Part shown: piece after piece, positions 4,175-7,056 of the stretch
Numbering within the stretch: the first letter of the stretch is position 1
Layout: each line of letters begins with the position of its first letter
NCBI GenBank assembly: GCA_964352675.1
Contig: CAYGSN010000050.1
Span: 1-7,056, forward strand
Reading direction: 5' to 3'
DNA length: 7,056 nt
From: CAYGSN01 sp964352675
GTDB taxonomy: Bacteria > Pseudomonadota > Alphaproteobacteria > Micavibrionales > Micavibrionaceae
Notes under the pieces: model-generated
Database searches by the model: none
What the model was told of the DNA's origin: nothing
Seen by the model: only the letters and a program-made list of their open reading frames with translations
Made by a program: the position numbers and the translations under genes

Positions 4175-6592
4175 ATGTTAGGTGGATTATCCAAAAACAA
4201 TAACTACGCCGTCCTTCCTCTCCGAGATATCGTCGTTTTCCCAAATATGATTGTGCCGCTCTTTGTGGGCCGTGAAAAATCTGTGCAGGCGCTGGAATAT
4301 GTGATGCAGGAAGACAAGCAGATCCTGCTCCTGACCCAGAAATCTCCAACAAACGACGACCCTCAGCCGAAAGATTTATATGAAATCGGTACAATCGGAA
4401 CGATTCTGCAGCTCCTGAAGCTTCCCGACGGAACGGTTAAGGTGCTGGTTGAGGGCGGCAAGCGGGTGCGCGTGTCCAAATTTACCGACAACAAGGACTA
4501 TTTTGAGGCGGAAACCGTCGAGATTGTTGACAATGCACCCATAAATGAAGAGCTGGACGCACTATCCCGTGCGGTGATGACACAGTTCGAGCAATACGTA
4601 AAGTTAAACAAGAAGATTCCTCCGGAAGTTATTGTTTCTGTTAATCAAATTGAAGAGCCCTCAAAGATGGCGGACACGATTGCTTCGCATCTGGTGCTGA
4701 AAATCGACCAGAAGCAGGAATTGCTGGAAATAGCCAGCACGGTGGAGCGACTCGAAAAAATTTACGGCTTCATGGAAGGCGAGATCGGCGTTCTTCAGGT
4801 GGAGAAGCGCATCCGCGGCCGCGTGAAGAAGCAAATGGAGAAAACCCAGCGTGAATATTATCTGAACGAGCAGATGAAAGCGATTCAGAAAGAGCTGGGC
4901 GATGGCGAGGACGGACTGAATGAAATGGGCGAGCTTGAGAAAAAGATCGAAGAAGCCAAGCTGACCAAGGAAGCCAAAGAGCGCGCGATGCATGAGTTGA
5001 AAAAGCTGCGCCAGATGAGCCCGATGTCTGCCGAGGCCACGGTCATCCGCAATTATCTGGACTGGATTATCAATGTGCCGTGGAGCAAGAAAACCAAGGT
5101 GAAGAAAGATATTCGCCAGGCCAAGAAAATACTGGATCAAGATCATTACGGCTTAGAGAAAGTCAAAGAACGTATTTTGGAGTACCTCGCCGTGCAACAG
5201 CGCACATCCAAGGTCAAGGGGCCGATTTTATGTCTTGTTGGCCCGCCGGGTGTTGGTAAGACCTCCTTGGGCAAATCCATCAGCCGTGCGACCAACCGGA
5301 ACTTTGTGCGCATGTCGCTGGGGGGGGTGCGTGATGAGAGCGAAGTGCGCGGTCACCGCCGTACCTATATCGGTGCGATGCCGGGTAAGGTTATTCAGGG
5401 CATGAAAAAGGCCAAGACGGTCAATCCGCTCTTCCTGTTCGATGAGATCGACAAGCTCGGCAATGACTGGCGCGGCGATCCCAGCTCGGCTTTGCTGGAG
5501 GTTCTTGATCCTGAACAAAACGGCACATTCCAGGATCACTACCTGGAGCTGGATTACGATCTGTCCGATGTCATGTTCGTCTGTACGGCCAATTCGATGC
5601 AGACCATGCCGCGGCCTTTGCTGGACCGGATGGAAATTATTTACATCTCCGGATATACGGAAGATGAGAAGCTGGAGATCGCCAAACGTCATTTGCTGGA
5701 GAAGCAGATGAAGGCAGCGGGTCTAAAGAAGGGCGAGTTCTCAATCAGTGATAACGGCATCCGCACACTGATTCGTTATTATACGCGGGAGGCTGGCGTC
5801 CGGAATCTGGAGCGCGAGCTGGCGAATCTGTGCCGCAAAGCCATCAAGGAAATCCTGATGCATGGTCGCAAGAAGGTTTATATTACCCCGCGTAACCTTG
5901 GCAAATTCGCCGGTGTGCGCAAATACAGCAGCCGTGAAATTGATGATAATGACAATATCGGCGTGGTAAACGGCCTGTCCTATTCCGAGGTTGGTGGCTC
6001 GATCCTGGCGATTGAGGCCGTGGTTATGCCGGGCAAGGATGGTAAAGTTTCCATGACCGGGAACCTGAAGGATGTGATGAAGGAATCCATTACGGTGGCG
6101 GAGATGCTGACCAAGGCGCGTGCACCGCAATATGGTATCGATTATGAAGAGCTGCAGAAGCAGCAGATCCACGTTCACGTTCCTGAGGGCGCGGTGCCCA
6201 AAGATGGGCCGTCTGCCGGTGCGGCGATGGTCACGGCGATCATTTCTTGCCTGACCAATATCCCCGTGCGCAAGGATATCGCCATGACTGGCGAAGTGAA
6301 TTTGCGCGGTAAGGTGACGCAGATCGGCGGGCTGAAAGAAAAGCTTTTGGGTGCTCTTCGCGGGGGAATCACAACGGTCCTTATTCCTGAAGATAACGTC
6401 AAAGATCTGCAGGAGATTCCCGATAATGTCAAAAAAGGTCTGGAAATCATCTCTGTGAAGTCGATTGATGAGGTGCTCTCGCATGCTCTGATTGAAGGAT
6501 TTGAGGTCCAAAACCCCGATTCCAAGGCCGATTTAGAGGGTATTTCAGCAAAAAGTGCAGAAAATAAGGGCGAAGACGTAATTCGTCATTGA
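4175..6592 (+). CDS. lon: Lon ATP-dependent protease
   Basis: An 805-residue LonA protease, a cytosolic AAA+ hexamer that degrades misfolded and regulatory proteins. The N-terminal substrate-binding domain starts at YAVLPLRDIVVFP (from residue 11) and is followed by a charged helical/coiled-coil region (about 210-300). The AAA+ module has Walker A GPPGVGKT (356-363) and Walker B FDEID with Asp423/Glu424, the same numbering as E. coli Lon. PLLDRME near Arg485 probably holds the arginine finger. The peptidase domain has Ser680 (DGPSAG) and Lys723 (GGLKEK), an intact Ser-Lys dyad 43 residues apart as in E. coli. The C-terminal ~25 residues are a polar extension. A TTG at 4169 is in frame, but the ATG at 4175 has better spacing from AAGAAAG (4160-4166). 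An RpoH-like promoter precedes it, and hup follows after 156 bases. Confidence 0.98.
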   Translation: MLGGLSKNNNYAVLPLRDIVVFPNMIVPLFVGREKSVQALEYVMQEDKQILLLTQKSPTNDDPQPKDLYEIGTIGTILQLLKLPDGTVKVLVEGGKRVRVSKFTDNKDYFEAETVEIVDNAPINEELDALSRAVMTQFEQYVKLNKKIPPEVIVSVNQIEEPSKMADTIASHLVLKIDQKQELLEIASTVERLEKIYGFMEGEIGVLQVEKRIRGRVKKQMEKTQREYYLNEQMKAIQKELGDGEDGLNEMGELEKKIEEAKLTKEAKERAMHELKKLRQMSPMSAEATVIRNYLDWIINVPWSKKTKVKKDIRQAKKILDQDHYGLEKVKERILEYLAVQQRTSKVKGPILCLVGPPGVGKTSLGKSISRATNRNFVRMSLGGVRDESEVRGHRRTYIGAMPGKVIQGMKKAKTVNPLFLFDEIDKLGNDWRGDPSSALLEVLDPEQNGTFQDHYLELDYDLSDVMFVCTANSMQTMPRPLLDRMEIIYISGYTEDEKLEIAKRHLLEKQMKAAGLKKGEFSISDNGIRTLIRYYTREAGVRNLERELANLCRKAIKEILMHGRKKVYITPRNLGKFAGVRKYSSREIDDNDNIGVVNGLSYSEVGGSILAIEAVVMPGKDGKVSMTGNLKDVMKESITVAEMLTKARAPQYGIDYEELQKQQIHVHVPEGAVPKDGPSAGAAMVTAIISCLTNIPVRKDIAMTGEVNLRGKVTQIGGLKEKLLGALRGGITTVLIPEDNVKDLQEIPDNVKKGLEIISVKSIDEVLSHALIEGFEVQNPDSKADLEGISAKSAENKGEDVIRH

Positions 6593-6618
6593 CTCTGGTT
6601 TAAAAATCCCCCTAGATA
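6589..6618 (+). promoter_or_regulatory. Possible distal promoter of hup
   Basis: TTGACT (6589-6594), overlapping the lon stop codon, is followed by CTAGAT/TAGATA (6612-6618) at 17-18 bases. This resembles the alphaproteobacterial CTTGAC-N17-CTATAT pattern. Transcription would start near 6625, leaving a leader of roughly 125 bases before hup. A second, weaker pair is TTGGTT (6670-6675), 17 bases, TAATTT (6693-6698). Confidence 0.42.
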
Positions 6619-6636
6619 AATGTACTTAAACGGGAG

Positions 6637-6671
6637 AAACCCTAAGGTTTTAGAGTTTTTTCTGTAGGGTT
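6637..6671 (+). other. Alternative hairpins between lon and hup
   Basis: AAACC (6637-6641) can pair with GGTTT (6646-6650) around CTAA. This is followed, four bases on, by the run TTTTTT (6655-6661), giving a weak terminator-like element for lon. The overlapping AACCCTA (6638-6644) can instead pair perfectly with TAGGGTT (6665-6671). The two foldings are mutually exclusive. The first stem is short, so its termination strength is doubtful. Confidence 0.4.
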
Positions 6672-6696
6672 GGTTCGATCAATTTTTATTTTTAAT

Positions 6697-6724
6697 TTTG
6701 AACGGGCCATGTCTTTCAACTCAA
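6697..6724 (+). repeat. Upstream element shared with tig (copy 2)
   Basis: This stretch matches 1778-1805 upstream of tig at 22 of 28 positions without gaps, including AACGGG, CATG and TTTCAA. It ends 24 bases before the hup start codon. A further TTAAACGGG copy of the core lies at 6626-6634 in the same intergenic region. Function is unknown; a promoter-proximal regulatory role is inferred. Confidence 0.5.
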
Positions 6725-6748
6725 ACTTCTTCTACGAAGGGGGTTCTT

Positions 6749-7024
6749 ATGAACAAACAAGACCTTGTTGCAAAAGTTGCAAAATCTGCTGACATCTCTA
6801 AATCAAAAGCTGCTGAAGCTGTTGATGCTGTGATCGATGCAATCAAAGCCAGCCTGAAAAAAGGCGACGATGTTCGTCTGGTTGGTTTCGGTACATTCAC
6901 TGTTGCGAAGCGCGCTGCCACAACTGGCCGTAACCCACGCACAGGCGAGCCGATCAAAATCCCAGCGTCCAAGCAGCCTAAGTTCAAGGCCGGTAAAGAC
7001 CTGAAAGAAGCTGTAAACAAGTAA
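6749..7024 (+). CDS. hup: DNA-binding protein HU
   Basis: A 91-residue DNABII-family protein. HU dimers bend and compact DNA in the nucleoid. The sequence shows the two N-terminal helices (NKQDLVAKVAKSADISKSKA), the saddle motif VGFGTF (45-50) and the arm tip RNPRTG with the intercalating Pro63. A basic C-terminal helix ends KDLKEAVNK. Length and register match E. coli HU. The ATG at 6749 has a good ribosome-binding site, AAGGGGG, five bases upstream; an in-frame TTG at 6698 would add 17 unrelated residues. Codons are biased to GCT/GCA, GTT, CGT and AAA compared with the GC-richer neighbouring genes, as expected for a highly expressed gene. It follows lon, as hupB does in many proteobacteria. 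Confidence 0.97.
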   Translation: MNKQDLVAKVAKSADISKSKAAEAVDAVIDAIKASLKKGDDVRLVGFGTFTVAKRAATTGRNPRTGEPIKIPASKQPKFKAGKDLKEAVNK

Positions 7025-7038
7025 TTGTTTAATTCAGT

Positions 7039-7056
7039 TTTCGAAAAGCCCCGCTC
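7039..7056 (+). terminator. Probable left arm of hup terminator, cut by window end
   Basis: Fifteen bases after the hup stop, the sequence becomes CGAAAAGCCCCGCTC and the window ends. An A-run followed by GCCCCGC is the usual 5' arm of an intrinsic terminator ending GCGGGGCTTTT. The 3' arm is outside the window, so this is a prediction only. Confidence 0.4.

Noticed and set aside
5741..6511. Long open frame on the minus strand inside lon (256 codons)
   Set aside because: Shadow of the lon reading frame; its product shows no recognisable family, and the plus strand is an unambiguous Lon.
6698..6748. In-frame TTG start for HU
   Set aside because: Adds 17 residues not found in HU; the ATG at 6749 has a strong AAGGGGG site at good spacing.

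Overview
The window (about 7 kb, moderate GC) is a conserved bacterial chromosomal segment, most likely from an alphaproteobacterium. That placement rests on the tig, clpP, lon, hup gene series, on residue patterns in ClpP, Lon and NnrD, and on CTTGAC/TTGACA-type promoters. I cannot place it to genus. No mobile element, CRISPR array or integrated prophage is visible.

Left part (1-1700): a tRNA-His gene cut by the window edge (minus strand) diverges from a stand-alone NAD(P)H-hydrate dehydratase gene (plus). That gene meets, tail to tail with a 4-base overlap, a minus-strand gene for an excisionase/MerR-like helix-turn-helix protein. The latter lies 39 bases downstream of a complete tRNA-Leu(UAG) gene and may be co-transcribed with it from a strong promoter at 1718-1745.

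Right part (1750-7056): four plus-strand protein-quality-control and nucleoid genes. They are trigger factor (nascent-chain chaperone), ClpP (compartmental serine protease), Lon (AAA+ protease) and HU (nucleoid protein). This is the classic tig-clpP-clpX-lon-hup neighbourhood, but clpX is absent between clpP and lon. Each gene has its own 100-160 base leader rather than a tight operon junction. These leaders hold most of the unexplained structure: a terminator-like hairpin between tig and clpP, an RpoH-like heat-shock promoter inside a palindrome and a possible H-type pseudoknot upstream of lon, and alternative hairpins upstream of hup. A sequence element of about 28 bases (core TTRAACGGG) is shared by the tig and hup upstream regions.

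The genes themselves are well-known families with intact catalytic residues. I do not see a wholly new system. The most worthwhile leads are the lon leader, the shared tig/hup element, the missing clpX, the shortened NnrD without its epimerase domain, and the His/Met-rich insert plus Lys-rich tail of trigger factor.
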